Shown here one piece after another: positions 1 to 9,745 of a DNA stretch of 51,872 bases. The stretch's first letter is position 1; the number at the start of each line of letters is the position of its first letter. The notes under the pieces were generated by a model that searched no databases, had not been told where the DNA came from, and saw only the letters and a list, made by a program, of their open reading frames with translations. Source of the stretch: an uncultured Granulosicoccaceae bacterium (GTDB taxonomy: Bacteria; Pseudomonadota; Gammaproteobacteria; Granulosicoccales; Granulosicoccaceae); contig CALFCE010000154.1 in NCBI GenBank assembly GCA_937951215.1, positions 1 to 51,872 of the forward strand. The letters are read 5' to 3'. The translations under genes and the position numbers were made by a program.

Positions 1-614
1 AGATGATCGACCGCAACACTGTAGGAGCGAACACAGTCTGTGGAGTCGCAGACTTGTAAAATAAATTCCCTGTCCTGCCATGCAAAAGTCAGTGGATCTA
101 CCTTCAGGGAATAGGAGGTGATCTCGCTGTCGGCGAATTGCACTATTGGATGGATCTCGCGTAACTTTTTATCATAGAGCTCGATAGAAATAACGCTGTT
201 TTGTGGTTGTGGTTGCCAAGTGAATTGCAGTTGTCCGGATTGTGCTGTAACCGAAAATTCGGGCGCATCGGGCGGTACCAGAATATCGTTAGTCAGATCC
301 ACTGCTGCATCAGAGAACGGGGCAGCTGGTTCACTGCCATCGGTCTGTTCAAGGTCTGTTTGCTGTGAATCGTTGAGCAGTGCTGCGCTTTCGGTGCTGC
401 CGGGTGCACCGCTTGAGCCTGCCCCAGAGCCTGCCTCGGAGACTGCCTCGGAGACTGTCCCTGAACCTTCATTGGAACAAGCCGTCAGTATAAGGAAAAT
501 ACTGCTTAGCAGAGTGAGAAGGGTGTGCTTATATCGAGTGTCACTAGACCAACTCAATAGGCAACATGTCCACTGGAACCTGGTGCTTCGTATTTTCCTA
601 ACGGTTAGCCCCAT
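1..614 (-). CDS. Putative lipoprotein, partial (continues past the left edge); the upstream-most ATG is at 614 but the true start may be further downstream (e.g. an in-frame TTG)
   Basis: Reverse-strand frame stays open from 614 to base 1. It reads ...HTLLTLLSSIFLILTAC|SNEGSGTVSEAVSEAGSG..., a hydrophobic signal followed by a lipobox (LTAC), then ...APEFSVTAQSGQLQFTWQPQPQNSVISIELYDKK..., which resembles a beta-sandwich domain. It is absent from the supplied ORF track, probably because it is truncated. Confidence 0.6.
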   Translation of the reverse strand, partial: MGLTVRKIRSTRFQWTCCLLSWSSDTRYKHTLLTLLSSIFLILTACSNEGSGTVSEAVSEAGSGAGSSGAPGSTESAALLNDSQQTDLEQTDGSEPAAPFSDAAVDLTNDILVPPDAPEFSVTAQSGQLQFTWQPQPQNSVISIELYDKKLREIHPIVQFADSEITSYSLKVDPLTFAWQDREFILQVCDSTDCVRSYSVAVDH

Positions 615-943
615 GGTGAACGGCCTGCCTGCCAATAACATGATCAACAAGACTGCTGTTGCAAAAACAGGACCACTACCCAGGCAAGGGTTGAAACCTG
701 TTCAGAGATAACAAGCCGGGAAGTTATTTGAGTTTGGCTCAGCCGCGGCTGCGGGCTTTGCCGGTCAGGGGGTGGAAGTGTGGCGCTGGCGAATTCGGCT
801 GATCCAAATGCATTTCGGTTTTAGCCGTCTTATCTATTTGATCCGAAGTTTGGCCAGCACCACCGCTATATGGATGCAATTTTCAGGCAATATTCGGTTT
901 TGCAAGCGGACCTACTGCGCAATTCACCAGCCGGGGCAGTTTG

Positions 944-2200
944 TCACCACCTGCCTCGATCGTCCGGGGACTGATCGGGGCGGGCCTCTGGTGGCGACGG
1001 AGCCGCTGCCAGAGAGGCAGGGGTCTTCAGGCAATTTATCGCTTTTTCAATGCCATCAACGCTGAGAGTGAACATTCGATCGCCAATTAACTCACGCGTC
1101 ATTCGGTTTGACGGTGTTCGGTCCCAGTAGTCGGGGTTCTCTGGGTTGAGCCACGCAAGATAGGGAAATTTGGCGAGCAGACGTTGCATCCACACAGCAC
1201 CTGCCTCTTCATTCCAGTGCTCGACACTGCCGCCTGGCACTGCGATTTCATAAGGACTCATGGTCGCGTCTCCCACGACAATGATTTTGTAGTCGGCAGA
1301 GTAGGAGCGCAACACCTCGAGCGTCGGGATAAAATCGTTGTGGCGGCGGTTGTTATCTTTCCAGACCTTCTCGTAAAGGAAATTGTGAAAGTAGAAATAT
1401 TCCAGATGCTTGAATTCCGCTCGTGCCGCGGAGAACAGTTCTTCACACACACGAGTGTGGTAATCCATCGAACCACCGACGTCGAGGAACAACAGTATCT
1501 TGATACTATTGCGACGCTCGGGCACCATTTTCAAATCAAGATAGCCTGCGTTTCTTGCAGTAGAGCTAATCGTGTCATCCAGGTCCAGCTGATCGGCTTC
1601 GCCTTGTCGCGCGAAGCGGCGCAGTTTGCGCAAAGCCATTTTGATATTACGTGTGCCCAGTTCTCGGGAGTCGTCAAAATTACGATACTCTCTTTTCTCC
1701 CATACTTTGACAGCGCGCCCCTGCCTGCGCTTTGATGGCCCGATGCGGATCCCTTCCGGGTTGTAGCCATCAGAGCCAAACGGGGAGGTGCCACCTGTAC
1801 CGATCCATTTGCTGCCACCTTCATGGCGCTTTTGCTGCTCTTCAAGCCGTTCGCGCAGTGTTTCCATCAGCTTGTCCCATCCGCCCAACGCTTCGATCCG
1901 CTTGAGTTCATCTTCGCTCAGGTCCAGTTGCTTGTTGGGGTTGAGCCAATCCTCGGGGATTTCGCTTTCCATAACCGCATCAAACAGTGATTCACGGCCT
2001 TTGATGTAGTCACCGAAAATCTGGTCGAAGCGATCGTAAAACCGCTCGTCTTTAATCAGTGTCAAGCGTGCAAAGTGGTAGAACTCATCAATACTGAAGC
2101 CGGCAACATGTGCATTCATACCCTCCAGCATGGTCAGATATTCGACCAGCGATACGGGTATGCTGCTTCGCCTGAGTCTGTCAAAGAGATCGAGTAGCAT
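944..2200 (-). CDS. VWA domain-containing protein (CoxE-like)
   Basis: 418 aa; contains LLFLDVGGSMDYH (MIDAS-like DxGxS); directly follows a MoxR-type AAA ATPase gene. Confidence 0.85.
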   Translation of the reverse strand: MLLDLFDRLRRSSIPVSLVEYLTMLEGMNAHVAGFSIDEFYHFARLTLIKDERFYDRFDQIFGDYIKGRESLFDAVMESEIPEDWLNPNKQLDLSEDELKRIEALGGWDKLMETLRERLEEQQKRHEGGSKWIGTGGTSPFGSDGYNPEGIRIGPSKRRQGRAVKVWEKREYRNFDDSRELGTRNIKMALRKLRRFARQGEADQLDLDDTISSTARNAGYLDLKMVPERRNSIKILLFLDVGGSMDYHTRVCEELFSAARAEFKHLEYFYFHNFLYEKVWKDNNRRHNDFIPTLEVLRSYSADYKIIVVGDATMSPYEIAVPGGSVEHWNEEAGAVWMQRLLAKFPYLAWLNPENPDYWDRTPSNRMTRELIGDRMFTLSVDGIEKAINCLKTPASLAAAPSPPEARPDQSPDDRGRW

Positions 2201-2217
2201 TAGATGCTCATACTCGG

Positions 2218-3069
2218 TCAGACTTGCTTTTTACGATTGAGAAAGACCAGCCGTTCAAACAAATGCACATCCTGTTCGTTTTTCAGCAAGGCACCATGCA
2301 GCTTGGGGATCAGGCTACGCGGGTTGTCTGCCTGCAGTGCATCGGCTGGAATATCCTCGGTCACCAACAGCTTGATCCAATCCAGTAATTCTGAAGTGGA
2401 CGGTTTTTTCTTCAGGCCGGGTACCTCACGTAAATCAAAAAATACCCCGAGCGCAGCGCTCAGCAGGTCTTTTTTCAGATCAGGAAAATGCACATCGACA
2501 ATGCGTTTCATGGTGTCTTCATCCGGAAACTGGATGTAGTGAAAGAAACAACGACGCAGAAAAGCGTCAGGCAGTTCCTTTTCGTTGTTACTGGTGATGA
2601 TGACCAGTGGGCGCTTTTTTGCCTTGATGAGCTGCCGTGTCTCGTGCACATAAAACTCCATGCGATCCAGCTCTTGCAGCAGGTCGTTGGGGAATTCGAT
2701 ATCGGCTTTGTCAATTTCATCGATCAGGACAACACAGTCTGCCTCTGAATCAAATGCATCCCACAAGGCTCCGGGGACAATGTAGTTGTTGATGTCCTGT
2801 ACCTTTTCATCACCCAGCTGGGAATCCCGTAAGCGGGATACGGCATCGTATTCATACAGGCCATGCTGCGCCTTGGTGGTCGATTTGATATGCCACTGGA
2901 ACAAGGGTACATCCAGCGAAGAGGCAATTTCGATAGCGAGCTGGGTTTTGCCGGTGCCCGGTTCACCCTTGACCAGCAACGGACGGCCCAATGTTCTGGA
3001 AGCGTTGACAGCGAGAGCCAGTTCTTCGGTAATGACGTAGTTTTGCGACTGGAATTGCTGATTTTGCAT
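2218..3069 (-). CDS. MoxR-family AAA+ ATPase
   Basis: Walker A GEPGTGKTQ, Walker B VVLIDEIDKAD, ITSNNEKELPDAFLRRC. Confidence 0.9.
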   Translation of the reverse strand: MQNQQFQSQNYVITEELALAVNASRTLGRPLLVKGEPGTGKTQLAIEIASSLDVPLFQWHIKSTTKAQHGLYEYDAVSRLRDSQLGDEKVQDINNYIVPGALWDAFDSEADCVVLIDEIDKADIEFPNDLLQELDRMEFYVHETRQLIKAKKRPLVIITSNNEKELPDAFLRRCFFHYIQFPDEDTMKRIVDVHFPDLKKDLLSAALGVFFDLREVPGLKKKPSTSELLDWIKLLVTEDIPADALQADNPRSLIPKLHGALLKNEQDVHLFERLVFLNRKKQV

Positions 3070-3289
3070 CGGATACCCGGAGATTAAATGGTCGGCAGGC
3101 CGCTAGATTGTGAGGTGTCGCCTGCAGTTGATTGCTATTATACCTGTTCCGGAAGTCAGCGCGCTCTGTACTTGCGTTTGCTGGCTGTTGGAGATAGGTT
3201 GCGTGCGGTGAGGTCCTTAGACACTCTCGATAAAACACAACATCAGATCCACTTCAAACAAGCGCCAGGGCGCACATTCAGGACAGGTA

Positions 3290-3868
3290 ATGGGAAACAG
3301 GCTCTCCAAGATATATACACGCACCGGTGACGATGGCACAACCGGTCTGGGCGATGGCAGCCGTGTCGACAAAGACGGGGCCAGGGTATCCGCATACGGC
3401 ACCACTGACGAGCTCAACAGTGTGGTTGGCATGGTGATGGCGCACCCTCTGCCAGAACTGGTTTCACAGGTATTGAATGAAATCCAGCATCACTTGTTTG
3501 ACTTGGGTGGTGAGCTTTGTATCCCTGGACATCAGGCGATACAACAAAGCCACATTGACTGGCTGGAGGAGGTGCTGGATGCGTTCAATCAGGATTTGCC
3601 TGCACTTAAGGATTTTATCCTGCCGGCAGGTGGTCATGCGTCGGCCAGTTGCCATTTGGCGCGAACTGTTTGCCGCCGTGCTGAACGTGAAGTGGTCACC
3701 CTGGGGAGAACCGAGGAGCTGCCGGAGTTTAGCCAGATTTACTTGAACCGGCTTTCAGATTTGTTGTTTGTGCTGTGCCGCGTAGTAGCCCGATTTGAAG
3801 GCGGCTCCGAAGTTCTTTGGCAAAAGAACAGGCCAACGATATCGTTAAAGGGGGGATCATCGTCATGA
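3290..3868 (+). CDS. Cob(I)yrinic acid a,c-diamide adenosyltransferase, PduO type
   Basis: N-terminus KIYTRTGDDGTTGLGDGSRVDKD and RLSDLLFVLCRVVA are typical of PduO-type ATR. Confidence 0.9.
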   Translation: MGNRLSKIYTRTGDDGTTGLGDGSRVDKDGARVSAYGTTDELNSVVGMVMAHPLPELVSQVLNEIQHHLFDLGGELCIPGHQAIQQSHIDWLEEVLDAFNQDLPALKDFILPAGGHASASCHLARTVCRRAEREVVTLGRTEELPEFSQIYLNRLSDLLFVLCRVVARFEGGSEVLWQKNRPTISLKGGSSS

Positions 3869-4314
3869 GCGATTTTCCGCTCGATGGGACCGAAACAAGG
3901 GAGAATTTTGCCTGGTTTCTGCAAATGCCAACGCGGTGGATAGACAATGATTCTTACGGGCATTTGAACAACGCCAAGTACTACACCTTCTTTGAAAACG
4001 TGATAATGACTTATCTGGAACATCACTGTCAGCTCGATACCCATTCGGGTCCGATACGTTGTTTTACCGCTGAAAATGGTTGTCGATACCACCAGGCGTT
4101 AAAATATCCCCAGCCGGTGGATGTTGGCCTGCGTGTTGCGAAAATCGGGAACTCCAGCGTGCGCTATGAAATGGGCTTGTTTGCTGAGGACACTGATTCA
4201 GTCGCCGCCACCGGGTTTGTACTTGATGTGTATGTCGATGCACAAACTGAACGCCCTGTGCGCGTACCCGATAACTTTCGCTCGGCGCTACAGCGCTGCA
4301 TGAAATCTGATTGA
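3865..4314 (+). CDS. Acyl-CoA thioesterase, hotdog fold (FadM/YbgC-like)
   Basis: MPTRWIDNDSYGHLNNAKYYTFFE motif. The ATG at 3865 overlaps the upstream stop (ATGA) and is preferred over the longer ORF start at 3817. Confidence 0.8.
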   Translation: MSDFPLDGTETRENFAWFLQMPTRWIDNDSYGHLNNAKYYTFFENVIMTYLEHHCQLDTHSGPIRCFTAENGCRYHQALKYPQPVDVGLRVAKIGNSSVRYEMGLFAEDTDSVAATGFVLDVYVDAQTERPVRVPDNFRSALQRCMKSD

Positions 4315-4351
4315 CTGTCGGTCACTGCTTAACCTGTTTATCCTAAACTTT

Positions 4352-5392
4352 ATGAACCAGCCACACGCCCTCGATCCAGCACCCGGTCTGGCTCTCGATA
4401 TTAGGGGGCTTGAAAAAACCTATGCATCCGGCGAGAAAGCACTAAAAGGTGTTGATCTGGCGGTGCCTGCCGGTGACTTTTTTGCGTTGCTTGGCCCCAA
4501 CGGTGCCGGTAAGTCCACGTTGATTGGTATCGTGTCATCGCTGGTCAGAAAAAGCGCTGGTACCGTGATCGTCAATGGCCACGATATCGATAACGCATCC
4601 GAAGCCGCCAGGGCAAGCATTGGTCTGGTTCCCCAGGAATTCAACTTTAATGTGTTCGAGCCGGTGATCGAGATCGTAACCAACTCGGCCGGCTATCATG
4701 GTATCCGTGCTCCCGAAGCACGAGAACGTGCCGAGCACTATCTGAATCTGCTGGAGCTGTGGGACAAGCGAAAGCAGATTGCCAGGCAATTATCCGGTGG
4801 CATGAAGCGGCGGCTGATGATTGCCCGTGCTCTGGTTCATGATCCCCAACTGCTGGTGCTGGACGAACCTACGGCCGGTGTCGATATTGAAATACGCAGG
4901 ACCATGTGGGATTTTCTCAGGCGTATCAATGACGAGGGCAAAAGCGTCATTCTGACGACACATTATCTTGAGGAGGCCGAGGCGCTGTGTAGAAACGTTG
5001 CCATCATAAATCACGGTGAAGTCATTGAGCAGGGATCGGTATCGCATCTGCTCAGCGAATCGATGGTCGAAACCTTTGTGCTGGACATCGACTCGCCACA
5101 GTCTTCGGCCGCAACTGACCAGGCTCTGGTGCTGGAAGGGTTTGTCATCAATGAGATTAGCCGCGAGCGGCTTGAAGTCGAGGTCCCGCGCGGAAACACC
5201 ATCAATTCGCTAATATCCGAGCTGAGTCGTCAGGGCATTATTGTGCAGAGTTTGCGCAACAAATCCAATCGCCTTGAAGAGTTTTTTCTGCGTCTGGTGC
5301 AGGATGCCCGCAGCTCGGATGGTACTGGGGATGGTATTGGGGATGGTGCTGGGGACAACCCCGGTACCAAAGTCGGGGAGGCTGACCAATGA
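4352..5392 (+). CDS. ABC transporter ATP-binding protein (YadG-like)
   Basis: Walker A GPNGAGKST, signature LSGGMKRRLMIARAL, Walker B LLVLDEPTAGVD; followed by an ABC-2 permease. Confidence 0.9.
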   Translation: MNQPHALDPAPGLALDIRGLEKTYASGEKALKGVDLAVPAGDFFALLGPNGAGKSTLIGIVSSLVRKSAGTVIVNGHDIDNASEAARASIGLVPQEFNFNVFEPVIEIVTNSAGYHGIRAPEARERAEHYLNLLELWDKRKQIARQLSGGMKRRLMIARALVHDPQLLVLDEPTAGVDIEIRRTMWDFLRRINDEGKSVILTTHYLEEAEALCRNVAIINHGEVIEQGSVSHLLSESMVETFVLDIDSPQSSAATDQALVLEGFVINEISRERLEVEVPRGNTINSLISELSRQGIIVQSLRNKSNRLEEFFLRLVQDARSSDGTGDGIGDGAGDNPGTKVGEADQ

Positions 5393-6162
5393 GGCTGGCA
5401 GCTAACCTGATTGCGTTCCGAACCATTGTTGGCAAGGAAATCCGGCGTTTCCTGCGGATATGGGTTCAAACCATAACGCCTCCCGCCATCAATGCACTGC
5501 TGTACATGATTATTTTTGGTGGTCTGATCGGCAGTCAGATCACACAGATGGGCGGGCACAGATACCTTGATTTCATCATGCCGGGCATCATCATGATGGG
5601 TATTATCATCAACTCGTATTCCAATCTGGCTTCGTCTTTTTTCAGTGCCAAATTTCAGCGGAACATAGAAGAGATGCTGGTTTCGCCAGTGCACAATTTG
5701 GCTATTCTGGCCGGTTTTGTGGCTGGTGGTGTGTGCCGAGGTTTATTGGTCGGGGTGTTGGTCGCAGCAGTTGCATTGCTTTTCACTCAAGTTACACCGG
5801 TACACACTTTTACAACTATACTCATAGCGATCCTGACAGCGATCATGTTTTCCCTTGGGGGATTCATCAATGCAGTGTTTGCGCGGAATTTCGATGATAT
5901 TTCGATAGTTCCCAATTTTGTATTGACGCCTCTGACCTACCTGGGCGGCGTGTTCTACTCGATTGAACTATTGCCGGAGTTCTGGCAGAAAGTTTCAATG
6001 CTGAACCCGGTGCTGTACATGATCAACGGATTTCGCTACGGCATTCTGGGTAGCAGTGACATAGCCATCACCCATACGTTTATTGTGTTGTTTGTATTTA
6101 TCGGGTTGTTTGGTTCGCTGTCACTCTATTTGTTGAACAAAGGTGTGGGTATCAAAAACTAG
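5389..6162 (+). CDS. ABC-2 type transporter permease (YadH-like)
   Basis: 257 aa with multiple hydrophobic segments; LDFIMPGIIMMGIIINSYSN and LTYLGGVFYSI; overlaps the ATPase gene by 4 nt. Confidence 0.88.
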   Translation: MRLAANLIAFRTIVGKEIRRFLRIWVQTITPPAINALLYMIIFGGLIGSQITQMGGHRYLDFIMPGIIMMGIIINSYSNLASSFFSAKFQRNIEEMLVSPVHNLAILAGFVAGGVCRGLLVGVLVAAVALLFTQVTPVHTFTTILIAILTAIMFSLGGFINAVFARNFDDISIVPNFVLTPLTYLGGVFYSIELLPEFWQKVSMLNPVLYMINGFRYGILGSSDIAITHTFIVLFVFIGLFGSLSLYLLNKGVGIKN

Positions 6163-6285
6163 GCAGCAAATGTCAACGCCGCAGCTCGACGGGCTGCAGT
6201 TTCGAACAGTCAGGCAAGCTCTGGTAAATCAGAAGTACGCTGACATCAAAAAATCTGAATTTAATCGACAAGTGGGCAGCAATAA

Positions 6286-7122
6286 ATGACAGCAGCAACT
6301 GCAGCCGCCAAACAGGCGACCATGGCCGAGCAGGCCGATATTCACGAGCTCTATCAGGAGTCCGTTCAGAACGCCGAGTTTGAACTGGATTTCATGCAGA
6401 AAACCTTCAAACAATGGAACAAGCGTAAGCCGAAATCCATGCGCGAAGATTTCTGTGGTACCGCATTGGCCGCCTGTGAATGGGTGGCGCGTGATGCACT
6501 GAACACGGCTGTCGGTGTTGATTTTGAAAAAAGTGTGCTTGATTGGGGCCGCGAGAACAATGTATCGAGACTGACTGCAGAGCAGTTGTCACGGCTGGAA
6601 CTGATCCAGGATGATGTTCTGGAGGTCAATACGGGCAAATTCGATATGGTACAGGCCTTCAACTTCAGCTATTGGGGATTCAAACGCCGTGAAGTGATGG
6701 TGAGGTATTTCCGTGGGCTGCGGGAAGCCCTGGTTGATGACGGTTTGTTGTTTCTGGACTTTTTTGGCGGATCCGAGTGTTACCAGACACAAAAAGAAAA
6801 ACGCAAGATTGACGATTTTCGTTACAACTTCAAATACATTTGGGAGCAGGCTGAATTTAATGCCCTAACCAACGATCTGACCTGCCATATCCACTTCCAC
6901 TTCCCGGACAAGTCAAAACTGAAGAAAGCGTTTACCTACGAGTGGCGAGTCTGGGGCCCGGCGGAAATACGGGATATCCTTGAAGAAGCGGGTTACAGCA
7001 AACATGCTATCTACCGTCAGAAGTTTGATCCGAAAACGGATGAGCCACTGGACGAATACATCATGACTGACAAGGGCGAAGACTACGCCTGCTGGCTCGG
7101 TTATATTGTTGCGCAGAAGTAG
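6286..7122 (+). CDS. Class I SAM-dependent methyltransferase
   Basis: EDFCGTALAACEWV...AVGVDFEKSVLDWG (SAM-binding-like) and LLFLDFFGGSECYQ. Confidence 0.8.
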   Translation: MTAATAAAKQATMAEQADIHELYQESVQNAEFELDFMQKTFKQWNKRKPKSMREDFCGTALAACEWVARDALNTAVGVDFEKSVLDWGRENNVSRLTAEQLSRLELIQDDVLEVNTGKFDMVQAFNFSYWGFKRREVMVRYFRGLREALVDDGLLFLDFFGGSECYQTQKEKRKIDDFRYNFKYIWEQAEFNALTNDLTCHIHFHFPDKSKLKKAFTYEWRVWGPAEIRDILEEAGYSKHAIYRQKFDPKTDEPLDEYIMTDKGEDYACWLGYIVAQK

Positions 7123-7150
7123 GTACAACCCAGACAACGGATTCCTTTCG

Positions 7151-7173
7151 GCCCGGGGTTTCAGTCCCCGGGC
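7151..7173. terminator. GC-rich hairpin downstream of the methyltransferase gene
   Basis: GCCCGGGG-tttcagt-CCCCGGGC perfect 8-bp stem; no clear T tract, so terminator function is uncertain. Confidence 0.45.
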
Positions 7174-7383
7174 TCAAATACAAATGCCTACCCTGATCCC
7201 TTATACCCAGTGCAGTATGAGTTCAATTTGAATGCCACATGCCAACATTTTTTTGATTTTTAGTTTATTAACTTGTTGAAATTTATGCGTTTTCATAAAT
7301 TTTTAAGTAATATTTCAGATCAACTTTAGGCTTTTATTTGATAGGGGATGTATTCATTAACCACAACCTTTACTGGAGTGGTT

Positions 7384-7854
7384 ATGGATACGTTAGTTTT
7401 TAGTCTGTTGGCTTGGGTTATGGCTGCGATGGGTGTTTCCGGTGCTTCAATTGATCCCCCAATGGTCATTGAGATGAGTGCTCAGGATTTGACATTGGAA
7501 GCCTATCGCGACCAACCTGAGCTGCTCCCTGCCAGCGGTATTGATCAACGGGTGTTCGCGCTCTATTCCTGGGAAGCAGGAAGCAATGGCGCTATCTATA
7601 TTCTGAACGCAGCGAGTAGCGAAGGGCTGCAGGATGGGGAGGATCCTCTGGAAAACCCGATTTTTCAGGAGCGCCTCATACACGAACTGGTGCATCACGT
7701 TCAATATCATACAGACATGTACAAACAGTTTCAGTGTAGAAATCAGGGTGAAAAACAAGCCTATATTCTCGGAGGGAAATTCTTGCAGCAGCGCTCTGCC
7801 TTCGACCCCTTGTTCAACAGACAGGTGCTAGCCCACATTTACAGTAGGTGTTAA
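7384..7854 (+). CDS. Hypothetical secreted/membrane-anchored protein with an HExxH motif
   Basis: Hydrophobic N-terminus MDTLVFSLLAWVMAAMGVSGAS; HELVHHVQ motif. The ORF could start at 7348. Confidence 0.65.
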   Translation: MDTLVFSLLAWVMAAMGVSGASIDPPMVIEMSAQDLTLEAYRDQPELLPASGIDQRVFALYSWEAGSNGAIYILNAASSEGLQDGEDPLENPIFQERLIHELVHHVQYHTDMYKQFQCRNQGEKQAYILGGKFLQQRSAFDPLFNRQVLAHIYSRC

Positions 7855-9608
7855 TTGATCTTCTCTGCAATCAGTTTGGGAGGTTCGCTGGTTTGAAAAT
7901 TGATATTCAGGCCTGATAGCTCAATACCGCTGGCATGTAGATCCAGAAGAGACCTGATTCCATTACCCTCGGTTGCTGGGTGGCTGAAGGCAAATAGCAC
8001 TTGATTGGAACTGTTATATCGCGTAGCTACATCTCTAGCCATCTCAAGGTTGCCTGCGTGGGCATAAGCCAGCGACAAATAATAGAGATTGGTTGGAACC
8101 GCTCCGCCTTCGATTTCCGATAAGGTGTTTATCGCTAATTGATAGTCCTTGGCATGAAAGGCAGCAACTCCCAACGCTGTCTGGTACCACAGCGGAGGGT
8201 TACTGTGAAGCTCGATTGCCCGCCGGGCCCAAACTACTGCTTCTTCGCCAAATTCAAACCGCCGCGAAGTTTCCCAAGCAGCGACAGCAAGCACATCTGC
8301 ATTGTTGGGTGCAGTGTTTACGGCTTTTCGGCTTGCTGCAGCAGCAGCTTCATAGTTCCCTTGCCATCCACGCAGAAAGCTTTCGGCAAGAAGTGTGTCG
8401 GCATCATTTGGTGAGTGGGTAACGGCTTTTTTTGAAGCAACAACTCTGCGCTTTACATATTCAATACATTCTTCCAAAGAGTCAGATGCACCGGCTTGTA
8501 GCATATGGATCAAAGCTAACAAAGCCCAAGCTTTGCCAAACGTGGGGTCGATTTCTAATGCCCGACGTAGATAGTCTTCAGCAATATCATAGTCAGCTTT
8601 GGTAAATAAATGTTTGTGTTCAGCTGCTAAAAGAAATAATTCGTAGGCATTGAGATTGTCAGTGGATTTTTGTCTGGCAATGGTCAGTTTATTTTTAGAA
8701 ATCACACCATTCCAGACTGTGTTCAATGATCCGTCGACTTTCTGTAGAAGTTTTTCCTGTATTGAAAAAAACGCACTTTCCGGCTCTTGCCACTGCTCAG
8801 ACCACATTACCTCGTTTGTTTTCAGATTGATCAGGGTCGAGGTGACTTTTAGTTTTCCGCCCAGCGATTGAATGGTCCCGTCTAGCTGAAAGCCAATATC
8901 AAAGCCGACAGCTTGAGAGCCGACTTCTGGTTTTTCCTGATTTAGCCTCAGAACCCGGAGCCAGTGATTAGTCGAGACAGCCGCTACGATATCCGAGGTT
9001 ATCCCATCCGCTAATCTCTCCCATCGAGCATCATCGGTCAGATTGTTAAAACGACGAATGATGATGGCTGGTTGTCCTGAGTCATTGCCTGTCTGTATTG
9101 AGGCAGGAAGTTCGTTCGATACTGGTTTGACAAAAACAAAAACCAAAACGGCACATATCAAAATCGAGACAAAAACTGCCGGCATGATGAGAAAGAGCTT
9201 GTCAGTATACTGTTTGTCGCCAGCGGTACTTGCACTGTCCCTTTTTGAAATGGCTTTGGCTTTTCTATCTGATTTATCGGGGACAAGGCGGTAGCCCTGT
9301 CGCGGCACTGTAACAAGCGTTTCTTTGTTTTCATCACCTAAGGCTCGCCGTATGTCAGAGATGCACTGAGTGAGCGAACTGTCTGTGACAATGGAGTTTG
9401 GCCAGACCGATTCTTGCAAAGCTTCTTTTGTGACCAGTCTATTTGGATGTTCAGCTAATATTTTAAATACAGAGAGAGATTGTGAACGCAGGGTGATTCG
9501 TTGATTGGAATCATTGACAAGCTCCAGTGATACCGGATCGAGAAAATATCCAGCATAGTGGATGATTTCCTGTTTCATGTCGTCATCACTGCTATCCCAC
9601 AGAGACAT
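7851..9608 (-). CDS. CadC/ToxR-like winged-helix transcriptional regulator with a TM segment and TPR-type repeats
   Basis: N-terminal wHTH (LTQCISDIRRALGD...VTVPRQGYRLV), TM LFLIMPAVFVSILICAVLVFVFV, TPR-like C-terminus. Confidence 0.85.
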   Translation of the reverse strand: MSLWDSSDDDMKQEIIHYAGYFLDPVSLELVNDSNQRITLRSQSLSVFKILAEHPNRLVTKEALQESVWPNSIVTDSSLTQCISDIRRALGDENKETLVTVPRQGYRLVPDKSDRKAKAISKRDSASTAGDKQYTDKLFLIMPAVFVSILICAVLVFVFVKPVSNELPASIQTGNDSGQPAIIIRRFNNLTDDARWERLADGITSDIVAAVSTNHWLRVLRLNQEKPEVGSQAVGFDIGFQLDGTIQSLGGKLKVTSTLINLKTNEVMWSEQWQEPESAFFSIQEKLLQKVDGSLNTVWNGVISKNKLTIARQKSTDNLNAYELFLLAAEHKHLFTKADYDIAEDYLRRALEIDPTFGKAWALLALIHMLQAGASDSLEECIEYVKRRVVASKKAVTHSPNDADTLLAESFLRGWQGNYEAAAAASRKAVNTAPNNADVLAVAAWETSRRFEFGEEAVVWARRAIELHSNPPLWYQTALGVAAFHAKDYQLAINTLSEIEGGAVPTNLYYLSLAYAHAGNLEMARDVATRYNSSNQVLFAFSHPATEGNGIRSLLDLHASGIELSGLNINFQTSEPPKLIAEKIN

Positions 9609-9745
9609 ATTGATTACCGAAACTGTTTAGACTTCAGGGTTCAGCCGCGCACTACTAACAACAAGAGGCTACTCCAAATTGGTAAAATCTACAAATGATG
9701 TAGTAGATCGGTGACGGGATTTGTCATCACCTGAACAGTAACAAG

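Noticed and set aside
220-711. Plus-strand ORF of 163 aa
   Set aside because: Largely antisense to the lipoprotein frame; Ser/Pro/Glu-rich low-complexity translation with no recognisable domain.
1184-1735. Plus-strand ORF of 183 aa
   Set aside because: Antisense to the VWA-domain gene, which has clear family motifs.
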